Shown here: in pieces, positions 9,603 through 18,205 of the stretch
How positions within the stretch are numbered: position 1 is the stretch's first letter
Layout: every line of letters begins with the position of its first letter
Source of the DNA: Zelonia costaricensis
Taxonomy: Eukaryota > Euglenozoa > Kinetoplastea > Trypanosomatida > Trypanosomatidae
Assembly: GCA_030849075.1 (NCBI GenBank)
Contig: JASAOO010003418.1
Location: forward strand, 1-57,832
DNA: 57,832 bases
Reading direction: 5' to 3'
Translations under genes and position numbers: made by a program
Notes under the pieces: model-generated
Told to the model about the DNA's origin: nothing
The model's input: only the letters and a program-made list of their open reading frames with translations
Databases searched by the model: none

Positions 9603-11471
9603 GCGAGGGGGCGAGGGGAGGACCGAGTGGGTGGACACGTACACGTGGCAGACACAGTGCAAGGAGTTGGCTGCAAACGAGGTCTGGAAAGAGATGAGAG
9701 GGGGGCCGGGCACGAAGGTCAAATGGGACAAGTGGTGCTGCCGATTGGATGGGGAGAGCTGAAGGGGAAATACAGGAAGAGGCGCGACGCAGAAGACGGT
9801 GAGAAGGGGTGCTGAGGAGAAGGGGGCGGCCAGCTGGGCAGGCTTCTCAGGGTGTGAGGAGCACACACACACACGCACACACAAAAGGAAGGAACAGAGA
9901 GGGAAAGAAAGAGCGCGCGGCAATAAGAAAGAGAGGCAAGGGAAGGTAGCTTTTTATATCGAACGCGTCGCACACAGAGAAAGGACACCAATCAACGAAG
10001 GTGGAAAGCCGATCAGAGCAGAAAAGTGCAGCCTGCCGCGGGAACAGTTGAAGGAGCGTGGGAGCGGGGACGTGAGAGCGGTGGCGGCTGGCAAAATGGC
10101 GAAGAGAGAGAGGTGCCGGTGAGTCAGGATCTCTAGAAACAAAAAAGCTGCTCCACAGAGTTACGCGGAGAAGTTCACGCGAGCACGTTGCGGGCGGCGG
10201 CAGCGGGTGAGGAGAGAAAAACAAAAACGGGAAGCGAGAGAAAGAAGAAGGTGGGGGTGGGCAGAGGAGTTCTTTCGTGGAGACGGGAAAGGGGGAGGGG
10301 GGCAAAGAGGCTAAGGATGACGGATACACACACAGCGGGAGAGCAAGCTCACTGGCAACGGCAAGCAACGCGGCACAGTTGGGGGGGGGGGTAGAGGGCG
10401 CCGGTGCCGTAGTGAAGGCGTCGACGAACGGCGTGCGTTCCAGTTTTGTTTGGCATTTGTGGCGCATGTGAACGCCCAAGGCAGGTCAGCACAAGTGAGA
10501 TGAGAAAAGAGAGGTTGAGAAGGGGAGGCGAGATTAGAGAGACAATGTTGACCACAACACCGCGCCAAACTGTCAGCGAGGGACATGTCAGCGCCGTACC
10601 CATTTCAACACGGTCGCTACGCCTTTTTGTTTCCGCCTTATTCAGGGAGAAGTCGTGACAGGAAGTGGTACTCCCACGCATTGAATGTAGGTGCCTCTGA
10701 TGAGAGTGGAGCTGTGGTTTCGCGACACTGCTGCGCCGCAGTCGGTTCTCACGACAGTGCACTACAAGAAACCGTTTTGCGTTCTCTCTGTTTGTTGGCG
10801 TTGTTGTGTCTCGCAAGAGAGGAGAACAGGACAGGCGTGAAAAAGGCCGCAAGCGGCAGACATGGGGAGGGAGGGGGAGGGGAGTGGGGGGGGGGGGAGA
10901 ACGTCATGACGCGGAACCACAAAAAAAAATGAGCCGCCACGCGCAGCATCGTCACGGATGCCCGTGAGAGCCGAGACGGAACGAGACCACCAGAAGAAAG
11001 TGGACAAGGGAAGAAACAAAAGATGAGAGCGAGATGCGGCAGCGGAGCAGCGGACAGGGTACGGTTGGTCTAGCAAAGGGTGCGAGCGGAGGAAAAAAAA
11101 CAAACGGAAAGAAGGAAGAGCCGTCAGCTGGGCTGCAAGCAGACCAAAGTCCCATCACCGGCATCAGAAAGCAAAAGCAGCGAGCAGCGCCGGCTTTCCT
11201 CCGCACACAGCCTCCGGCAGACTGCTGAACGTGCGGTGTGCTGCCACACCGCCCCGGCAGAATCCAAAAAAAAAAAAAAGAGAACGAGCCCCGTGACTTT
11301 CCGCGACTCGATCCTTGCCGCGCAAACGGGCTCTGCTCTATGATCGCGGCCCAAATTCTAGGCCCAGGTAGCTCCCGTTCCTCCCCTTCATACCATGCCG
11401 TTCGCAGCTCTGCCTCGCCCCTGTCTTCCTCTCTTGCTCCCCACTCCACCCTGTCCCACAGGACGGCAGCC

Positions 11472-13109
11472 TCAGAACAGCACGGTAAGAGCCTCGCCGG
11501 GGTAGAAGATGAAGCAGGCGGCGATGCGGGGGTGCAGGTCTGCCACAACAATGCCGCGATCGTCGCTCTCGTTGACGACGATGCGGAGGGTGCCTTGGGA
11601 GCCGTCGTACTGGAAGCGCACCCGGTCCCCGTGGCCGCACACCGGCAGGCGCCGCACCGCCGAGGTGTAGCGGCCAACCTGGCCGTCAACGACACCGGCG
11701 CACGACGGCTTCCAGTAAAAGCCCGCCGGCACCTGCCCAGGCTGCGACGTCTTCTCCACCACCCCAATGAAGGAGTCCGATATGGCGTCGAGGCGCACCT
11801 GCCACGTCACCACCCCGCGGTCCTCCGGGTACTGGGCCAGTAGCGTCTGGAACATCTCCTTGCTACGCACGCCGATCTGTGTCGCACCGCCGCCGCGCGC
11901 GACGCAGCGCAGCCGCACCCCCTCTGCCAGCGCCGTCGCCTCAACATCGTCGTCCACCGGGAAGGTGAGCCGCAGCGGCGTCGTGGGCAGCGGGCCACCA
12001 AACGAGGCGCCGGAGATGCCGTTGACGGAGATGTTGCCCGGCCCATCGACAATCGCGGAGCGGTTCATGCCCGAGGCGGTGGAGCGGTAGTTCTCGACGG
12101 TCTGCAGGTCTAGGCTTATGTCGAGGTTGGCCAAGGTCATGTCGCCCAGGTGCAGCATCTTGAACCCGCTTCCTGTGACGGAGGGGAGGTCGGAGGCGAG
12201 GCTGTTGCCCAACTGCGAGTGCCGCTCGAGCACCTCCACATCGGTGCCGCCGTGGTGAATGCCGCGGAACTGCATCAGCGTCTCGTTGAGCGTGTTCAGC
12301 CGCTCGAGGTATTGCCGCCGCGACGCCGTCAGCGCCGCATCACCGCCCTCGCGCAGCGTCGTGAGCGTGCGGCGTACTTCGAGCTCGCGCTGCATCAGCT
12401 GCTGCCGAAACGCTTCAAACCGCTCCGTGACCATGTTCTCGACCGCGTCGTACGTGTCGGAGTACAGCACCGAGACTCGGTTCAGTTCAGCCGCCTGCCG
12501 CTCCAGTCGGCCCTTGTTTTCCACAATGGCCTGCATGTCGCGCGACATCTGCTGCCGCGCCTCGGCGGCGGCCACCGCGACCGTGACGTGGCGGTGCTCG
12601 CGGTGCGGGCCGACCTGCAGGCAGTACGCGCAGCAGATTTGGCGGCACGGGACACAGAAGAATTCGGCCCGGTACTCCTCGTGTCCACGAAGTTGGCAGC
12701 GTCGGAGAAAGCTGCGGCTCGTCTCGCTGAGTTTGCCGATTGCGTGATCGCGCTTCGCGCTGTTCTTGTGCACGGCCACGCAGCAGTCCTCGCAGTACAC
12801 GCACATGCACTCGGCGCACTGCACCGCGGCTGTCGCCGTCTCGCACCACTGACACACCGCGGGGTCGGAGGTGCCCTTGGCGAGCGCCTCGACGTACACC
12901 TCCGCCTCGTGGTCTACATACTGGGGAAGCGTGCTTGCGTGGATCTCCGTGTACGGCGTGGCGCACAGGGGGCACTGGAAACCGGAGTCGCCGTTCTCGG
13001 CAAGTCGCGCGCGCACGCAGGCGCCACAGAAGGAGTGATGGCACTCCAGCGTCACCGGGTGGCTCAAGACATTAAAGCACAGCCCACATGTGATGCTGCG
13101 TGACGGCAT
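11472..13109 (-). CDS. TRIM-type protein: RING, two B-box-like fingers, coiled coil, SPRY-like C terminus (putative E3 ubiquitin ligase)
   Basis: 545 residues. RING finger at 8-49 with all eight C3HC4 ligands (C8, C11, C23, H25, C28, C31, C46, C49). A first B-box-like finger follows at about 86-122 (C86, C89, C98, C101, C106, C109, H114, H122) and a second at about 143-174 (H143, C152, C155, C160, C163, H169/H172/H174). A helical, probably coiled-coil region spans about 180-300. The C terminus (about 430-545) looks like a SPRY/B30.2 domain: a W-K-P-S block, then G-D-R-V-R-F-Q-Y-D-G, a strand, and a final I-F-Y-P-G-E. The order is that of animal TRIM proteins, so E3 ubiquitin ligase activity is likely, with SPRY as substrate-binding module. 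Substrate unknown. The start at 13109 places the RING at the very N terminus; a longer open frame upstream adds only spacer-like residues. Confidence 0.82.
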   Translation of the reverse strand: MPSRSITCGLCFNVLSHPVTLECHHSFCGACVRARLAENGDSGFQCPLCATPYTEIHASTLPQYVDHEAEVYVEALAKGTSDPAVCQWCETATAAVQCAECMCVYCEDCCVAVHKNSAKRDHAIGKLSETSRSFLRRCQLRGHEEYRAEFFCVPCRQICCAYCLQVGPHREHRHVTVAVAAAEARQQMSRDMQAIVENKGRLERQAAELNRVSVLYSDTYDAVENMVTERFEAFRQQLMQRELEVRRTLTTLREGGDAALTASRRQYLERLNTLNETLMQFRGIHHGGTDVEVLERHSQLGNSLASDLPSVTGSGFKMLHLGDMTLANLDISLDLQTVENYRSTASGMNRSAIVDGPGNISVNGISGASFGGPLPTTPLRLTFPVDDDVEATALAEGVRLRCVARGGGATQIGVRSKEMFQTLLAQYPEDRGVVTWQVRLDAISDSFIGVVEKTSQPGQVPAGFYWKPSCAGVVDGQVGRYTSAVRRLPVCGHGDRVRFQYDGSQGTLRIVVNESDDRGIVVADLHPRIAACFIFYPGEALTVLF

Positions 13110-15289
13110 TGCTCGCTTCGCGCGTCCGCCAAGGGTGGACTGGGGGAAAACAAGGAGTCGAGCAGAACGAAGGTGGCGTGGCGGATAGTAAAACACACAC
13201 TGGAAGGGTCCGGGGAGGGCGAACAATGGCACACGTGCGTGGAAGCCACTGGCGCTGGGAAGACCACAAAAACGAAAACCAGGTCACCGGGATTGACACC
13301 TGTGATGCCTCTAAGAAAGTGAGAAGAGGAACGGGCAGCGGGTGTGCACAACGACTAGGGGGGGGGGTTCACCGCAACGGACGCGGAGAGTACGGGGAAT
13401 GCACGAGACGGGAAGGGAAGGGAGAGGCGCAGACAACGGTGAGCAGATCCGCGGTGTGCTCCAACGCAACGGCCAATGGGAGGGGGGGATGGGGGGATGC
13501 AGAGAGGGAGGGGAGAGGGCAGCGGTGTCAGCTGGGGGTCCTCGCTTTCGACGTGATAGACCGCGTCGTCGGTGATGGTGCTTCCGGCCTCAAAAAAAGT
13601 GAAAAAGCAGGTGGCCAGTGCCTGTCGCCACTACTCGTATGTGCTCACTTCCTGGTTGTGTGTAGAGCATCCGTGTTTGTGTGTGTGTGTGTGTGGTACG
13701 TGAGAACGGCGAGACAAAGACACAGAATGGAGACGACTATGATGCCAGCGTAATAGAGGATGTGGAGAGCGGGAGGGGGGGAGGCGCACGGATGGACAGT
13801 GAAGGGGGGGAGGGGGAGGGTTCGACGGCGTATACCGCCGCTTCACAACGCGCGATGCCGCAAACTCTCATGAGTCCGGTGGAGCGCACAACGCGTCGTC
13901 TCCGCGGCACTGAGACGGCGCCGTGGGTGGAGTGACGTGGGCAGCAGAAGCACGAAAATACGCGTGTTACCATTGCCCTTCCAACAAGCCAAATGCAGCG
14001 CCACGTTAACTTCGCAGGATTCGTGACCAGGTGTGGCAGAGTGCAGCTGCCCATCGTTTAGGACGTGTGCCGCGTGTGCTACTTCCCTTCGTGCATCTGC
14101 TTCACCAATACCCTGACTTCCTCTACGGTGGCTCTTTGGGGGTGGGCGCAAGACTGTACAAACACCCCACTCGCGACACTTCGCACGCGCGCCATCCAAC
14201 TCCCTCCCGTCGCACACGCGCACTTGAAGGCAGCGCTGCCCATCCGCACAGCGCGCACATCCTAGCAGGCAGGTCCTTGCTCGTCTGCTGCACCGCACCG
14301 AGTCCTTCTCGTTGGCACGATCCTCCCTTGGCGACTTGCCTGCGGTGGCGACAGCCACCGACAACCCCGTCCAGGAAGTCACCGCTGTGAAACGCCTCCG
14401 CCCACAAGCCCACCTAATGTCGAGGCAGCTGGCGATCGCTTCTGCGAAGCGTCAACGTGAGCCGCAGAGGCAATCGTCACATCCACATCCAAAACAAATA
14501 CCAGAGAGGGTCCGTCATGAGGTGAGGATCACACAGCTCTCTCTCTTTTCACGGCAGCTTGCGAATTCGCCACGCCGGCCGCTCTACGCCACCGTGTGCC
14601 TGGAACGCCGCTGCCGCTGCCGGCACCGCCAAGAAGGTCGCTTATCTACATGCTCCCCTCACGAAAGGAGATAACAAACCAAAACCAAAACGTGGCCGGC
14701 ACGTGGAACGGTACGACAACGCGCACATTCAGTAGAGACAACACACTCTCCTCCCCCGTCTCCCTGTTAAACACGCACCAATTAGCAGGACACGACGTTT
14801 CCACGTGCGAAAGTGGAGGCCACGTCTGGACAGGGAGACGCCACCCAGCGAACGATCGACTGCCTGCGTCACGGAGGAGCGTCCCGCGCTATCGAGAAGG
14901 GGGAAAGCAAAACAAGCAAAAGAATTGAGAGATGTGGGACCGCTGAAGTTGGCTCAGACGCCGCCTGTCGCCTCCACCGCGTGCTTCCCTACAGGTCTTC
15001 CAGCACTGTTCTTTGGCGGAGAGGAGCGAGCGAGGGAGGCCGGCCGTGTTCGCCTCCTTCCCTCCTCCCACAAAAAAAAAAAGAACGGCCGCGCTTCCGT
15101 GATGGTGCGAAGGAGAGCGAGAAAGAGGCTCGCAGTGTCAGAGCAGCGCTACGCGCGACACGAGGAGCCCCCCCCCCCCACACACACACACACACGACGC
15201 CACGCTCTCGCGGCACGGCAGAGACTCTCTTGTGCACACACGAGCCTTCTCTTGCATCCAGCTACAGCTCTGGTTCGACGAAGTGCGAG
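13110..15289. other. Spacer between the TRIM-like and Arl3-like genes
   Basis: About 2.2 kb with no supported gene. A purine-rich plus strand at about 13,140-13,830 belongs to the splice region of the TRIM-like gene and includes a TG repeat near 13,678-13,695. From about 13,930 to 14,680 composition is balanced, with no homopolymers, unlike the rest of the spacers. A C run plus CA repeat lies at 15,168-15,195. Frames of 110-190 codons here have no recognisable motif. Confidence 0.5.
13140..13157 (-). promoter_or_regulatory. Predicted trans-splice acceptor for the TRIM-like gene
   Basis: The complement of 13142-13157 is a T/C tract, and the first AG after it is at 13141-13140. This gives a 30-nt 5' UTR and excludes the longer frame that would start near 13,232. 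Confidence 0.4.
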
Positions 15290-15829
15290 TTACCGGACGT
15301 TACAGGCCTCGAAGATCCAGGCGATGCCCGCCTCCAGGCCGTCGCCTGACTTGGCGCTGCAGCCCTGAATGTGCCAGCGGCGGTCGCGCTGCTCGTCGAG
15401 CGCCAGCGCGAGTGCCACATCTTGCGGGCCCTTCGCCGTGGCAAGATCCTGCTTGTTGGCCAGCACCAGCACCGGCACGTTCGGCACGCCCTTCACCACG
15501 TCCTCGAAGGCCTCGTGGGCCTCCTGCAGGCGGCGCTGGTCGGAGGAGTCGACCACGTACATGATGCAGTCTGTGTTGGCGTAGTAGTCCTCCCAGAAGT
15601 CGCGCAGGGCACGCTGGCCGCCGAGGTCGCACAGCTTGGCGCGCTTGCCGTCGCGGTTGACGTCCATGACGTTGAAGCCCTGCGTCGGGCCCTCTGGCGC
15701 CTCTACCGGGTGCTCCTCCGCCACCCCGAGCTTATTCAGAATCGTGGTCTTGCCAGCGTTGTCGAGGCCGAGAATGAGCACGCGCGGCTCGTTCTCGCGC
15801 TTCATGCGGTTTCGCAGCCCGCGGAGCAT
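15290..15829 (-). CDS. ADP-ribosylation-factor-like small GTPase, Arl3-like
   Basis: 179 residues, the normal ARF/ARL size. GTP-binding motifs are complete: P-loop G21-L-D-N-A-G-K27-T28, switch I threonine T49 in P-T-Q-G-F-N-V, switch II D68-L-G-G-Q72, guanine-specificity N125-K-Q-D128, and S158-A-K160. The T-Q-G-F-N-V form of switch I is typical of the Arl2/Arl3 group. Arl3 controls release of lipidated cargo into cilia/flagella. Oddities: residue 2 is Leu, so there is no N-myristoylation site; the residue before the switch II Asp is Cys67 where most members have Trp; and the loop between the P-loop helix and switch I is several residues longer and acidic/proline-containing. The ATG at 15829 was chosen because it matches the ARF N-terminal helix and lies just after a strong splice acceptor. 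Family sure; assignment to Arl3 rather than another ARL is tentative. Confidence 0.85.
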   Translation of the reverse strand: MLRGLRNRMKRENEPRVLILGLDNAGKTTILNKLGVAEEHPVEAPEGPTQGFNVMDVNRDGKRAKLCDLGGQRALRDFWEDYYANTDCIMYVVDSSDQRRLQEAHEAFEDVVKGVPNVPVLVLANKQDLATAKGPQDVALALALDEQRDRRWHIQGCSAKSGDGLEAGIAWIFEACNVR

Positions 15830-16546
15830 GATTACGAGCGCTGGCGGGGGGGGGGGGGGAATAGCAAAGGAGGTGTGCAAACAGAGTCGCAGCGAGAAGG
15901 AGTGTGCCGCTGTGTTTTTTTTTAATGTGTCTTTGGAGAAGTACGCGGAGGGCGCTGCGCCAGGCCAGTCTCCAGCAAGTCTGTTACAGCGGGTCGAAGA
16001 GGGATCCTCCCCTCCTTGGTTGACGAGGGAGACTGAGAGGAGCTGTTTTACGGGGGGGGGGGGATGTGATGCCGTGCCGTTTTACGGATTCTTTTCTAGG
16101 TTGTGTGAGGTGAGGGGTGCGGATGGATCTGCACGAGGGGCGGTCTCACGTGGATGGATGCGTGGTGATGTGGTGTGTGTGTGAGAGGGGGGAAGGGGGG
16201 GGAGGGGTACTGGGTCGGCAGCACGGGCGGCGGCGTAGTGCACATCGAGAACGAGAAAGAGAAGGGAAAAGAGCAGTGGAGAGGAGTTGCTGTAATCAAG
16301 CGCAGGCGTCAAGTGTCCAATGCCCGAGATGCGAAGGGGCAGAACCGGCCGTTCCAGCTTCTTGCAGCGCAGCATTGCGTGCGAGGCGTGGGCTCGTGTC
16401 GACGCCTTCAGCTGTGTTTTGTGCTCAGAAGCAGAGCGATGAAGCAGCAGCAGGAGGGGTGGGGAGAAGACATGCACCTCACCGGGAAAGAAAAACTAAA
16501 GGGGGGTGCTTGCGGCTTGTTGTGAAGCCAGCACACATCCGGGCAT
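15830..16546. other. Spacer between the Arl3-like and coiled-coil genes
   Basis: About 0.7 kb. It contains G runs near 15,846, 16,052 and 16,190-16,205 and a T run near 15,915. No gene or RNA is recognised. It is expected to hold the Arl3-like 5' UTR and the 3' UTR of the coiled-coil gene. Confidence 0.55.
15841..15863 (-). promoter_or_regulatory. Predicted trans-splice acceptor for the Arl3-like gene
   Basis: The complement of 15843-15863 is an almost pure C/T tract ending directly in AG at 15842-15841. The implied 5' UTR is only 11 nt, and the first ATG after it is the chosen start. Confidence 0.45.
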
Positions 16547-17467
16547 CTAGGAAGCGAAGCAGCGGCGGCACACACAGGACGCTCGGCACCGCTGTAGGTC
16601 CTGCACACGCGCTTGCAGCTCTTGCCGCGACGCCTCAACGGTGGAAAAGAGCTGCTGCAGCTCCGCCGCACGAACGGAGAGCGCATCCACCTCCCGCTGC
16701 AGCGCAGCCATGGTGCGGGCGTGGCGGGTCGTCTGCTGCGCGGCCTCGTAGTCGGCCCGCTTCATCTCCTCCGCCATTGCCGCCGCCGTTGCGGTAGCGG
16801 CCGCGGCGGGTGCGTCCGGCGCAGCGCCGTCAGCACCCTCGCCGTACGGTGCGGCAGCGAGCGAGGCCACGAGCGGGGACGGGGCGTTGCCGGTGGCGAC
16901 GACGGCGGAACCGGCGCGCGCCGCGGAGGCAAGACGCGCCTGCTGCTCTGCCCGGACTGTCTCTACGCGCGCGGCGACCGCCGCTGCCTTCGTGTCCACA
17001 GCAGCCTTGCCTGCCTTGACGGACGCCAGCAGCTCGCCCTCGCGGCGGAGCGAGGCGATGCAGGCGGACATGGCGGCGTCGCTCTCCCACGAGCAGCGCA
17101 GCGCCTCGAGCTCGGCCGCCCGCGCCTGCCACGACGCGCTCTCCTTCTCCAGCGCCTGCACGTCAGCCTCCGCGGCCGACATGTGCAGCACCTCCGCCGC
17201 TTGTGTCTTGCGCAGGCGGTCCGTGGCCTCCATTTTCTGCAGCTCGAGCTGCTGCTGCTCCGTCGCGAGCGCTTCGAGACTCCGCTTGAGCTGCGCTTCC
17301 TCGGCGGCGATAGTCTGACCGAGCTGCGCCAGCTTCTCCTTCTCTGCGGTGGCGAATGCGACCTTCGCCTCCTGCTCCCGCTGCATCATGCTCAGCACCC
17401 GGCGCTGTCGCTCCATCTCGTTCATGTGCCCGATGAGGGCTACCGCCGACGCATCGTGGGCCGCCAT
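16547..17467 (-). CDS. Coiled-coil protein with a C-terminal cysteine cluster, unrecognised
   Basis: 306 residues. Not recognised as a known family. Residues about 15-185 are a long Glu/Gln/Ala/Arg-rich coiled coil, followed by an Ala/Gly/Pro linker (about 190-235) and a second coil (about 235-290). The last 13 residues hold four cysteines (C294, C298, C300, C303), a possible metal-binding, lipid-modified or disulfide site. There is no signal peptide or membrane segment. Alanine-rich coiled coils of this kind are common among trypanosomatid cytoskeleton/flagellum proteins, but that is only suggestive. The ATG at 17467 begins the coiled-coil protein; the open frame upstream looks like spacer translation. 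Confidence 0.72.
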   Translation of the reverse strand: MAAHDASAVALIGHMNEMERQRRVLSMMQREQEAKVAFATAEKEKLAQLGQTIAAEEAQLKRSLEALATEQQQLELQKMEATDRLRKTQAAEVLHMSAAEADVQALEKESASWQARAAELEALRCSWESDAAMSACIASLRREGELLASVKAGKAAVDTKAAAVAARVETVRAEQQARLASAARAGSAVVATGNAPSPLVASLAAAPYGEGADGAAPDAPAAAATATAAAMAEEMKRADYEAAQQTTRHARTMAALQREVDALSVRAAELQQLFSTVEASRQELQARVQDLQRCRASCVCRRCFAS

Positions 17468-18205
17468 CGTGTGATTGAAAACAAAGCTCGCGAGGTGGGT
17501 ACCGCAGAGGGTCTGTGTGTTTGTGTGTGCGTACCTTCTGTGAAGTATCTGGGCTGGGTAGTTCGAGTTGTCCCCTCGCGTTGGGGAGCGACGCACGTGT
17601 CCGCCCTTCTTGTTTCTGTTGTCGTTCTTGGATGATGTGGGAGTGCCGTCTACTCCGCCGAGGAAACCCACAAGAAGATCGAGACAAGAATGAGGTGGGT
17701 GTGGTGAAGAAAGCTCGATGGCCGCCCTAATCTGGTGAGAGACACGAGACGATTGAGCTGCTGTGGAAGCGTAGCCGCCACAGAGGAACCCTTTTGCGCC
17801 CCAGCCTGATGAGACCCGCGATTGGTGGACTGGGTAGTGCGAGCAGCAGCCGCATCAGAGACAGCTCAGCGCCTGTACTCCAGCCATCATCTTCTGCTCT
17901 CTCGCCGAACCCACTGCCGGGCGAGCGCAGTGCGGAGAGCGCCTTCGCGCCTCGTCCTCACTCGCTTTCTGGATTCTTCTTATCTGTGTGTGCTTCTCCG
18001 CTGTGAACGGACCAGCTGCGGTGCTGGAGGAAAGCGTCAGGGCGCTACATACATGCGATACATGTCCACGAAATCAACACCAAACACAAAAAACAACAAC
18101 AGCGCGTCACGCGCCGAACACACACCGACACACCGACACGGCAAAGATCACCGCGAATCCGCAGTCTCACCTGTAACACGTTCTCAGCCCCCCTCCCCCT
18201 CCCCC
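17468..18205. other. Spacer between the coiled-coil and giant genes
   Basis: About 0.7 kb, with no gene seen. Composition is more balanced than in the other spacers. A CA/AC-rich stretch lies near 18,070-18,140 and a C/T-rich stretch just beyond the giant gene's stop (18,188-18,206). Confidence 0.55.

Larger units (their letters stand above)
9183..11471. other. Spacer between S1P lyase and the TRIM-like gene
   Basis: About 2.3 kb with no supported gene. The plus strand is strongly purine-rich at about 9540-10,400, with many G runs. It holds an unresolved base at 9602 at the end of a G run, CA repeats near 9864-9885, A runs near 10,919 and 11,266, and a compositionally balanced patch around 10,540-10,760. 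The left end should be the 5' UTR of S1P lyase; the right end the 3' UTR of the TRIM-like gene. Confidence 0.55.

Noticed and set aside
9183..9923. N-terminal extension of S1P lyase by about 247 residues
   Set aside because: Pyrimidine-coded low complexity that includes an unresolved base. The splice acceptor at 9253-9254 lies within it and the enzyme fold starts at 9182.
13843..14382. 179-codon minus-strand frame
   Set aside because: No motif, not coding-like in composition, and overlapping frames of similar length exist on the other strand.
13930..14680. Firm call of a SIDER retroposon
   Set aside because: No signature sequence or terminal A tail could be recognised by eye, so it is kept only as a hypothesis in the findings.
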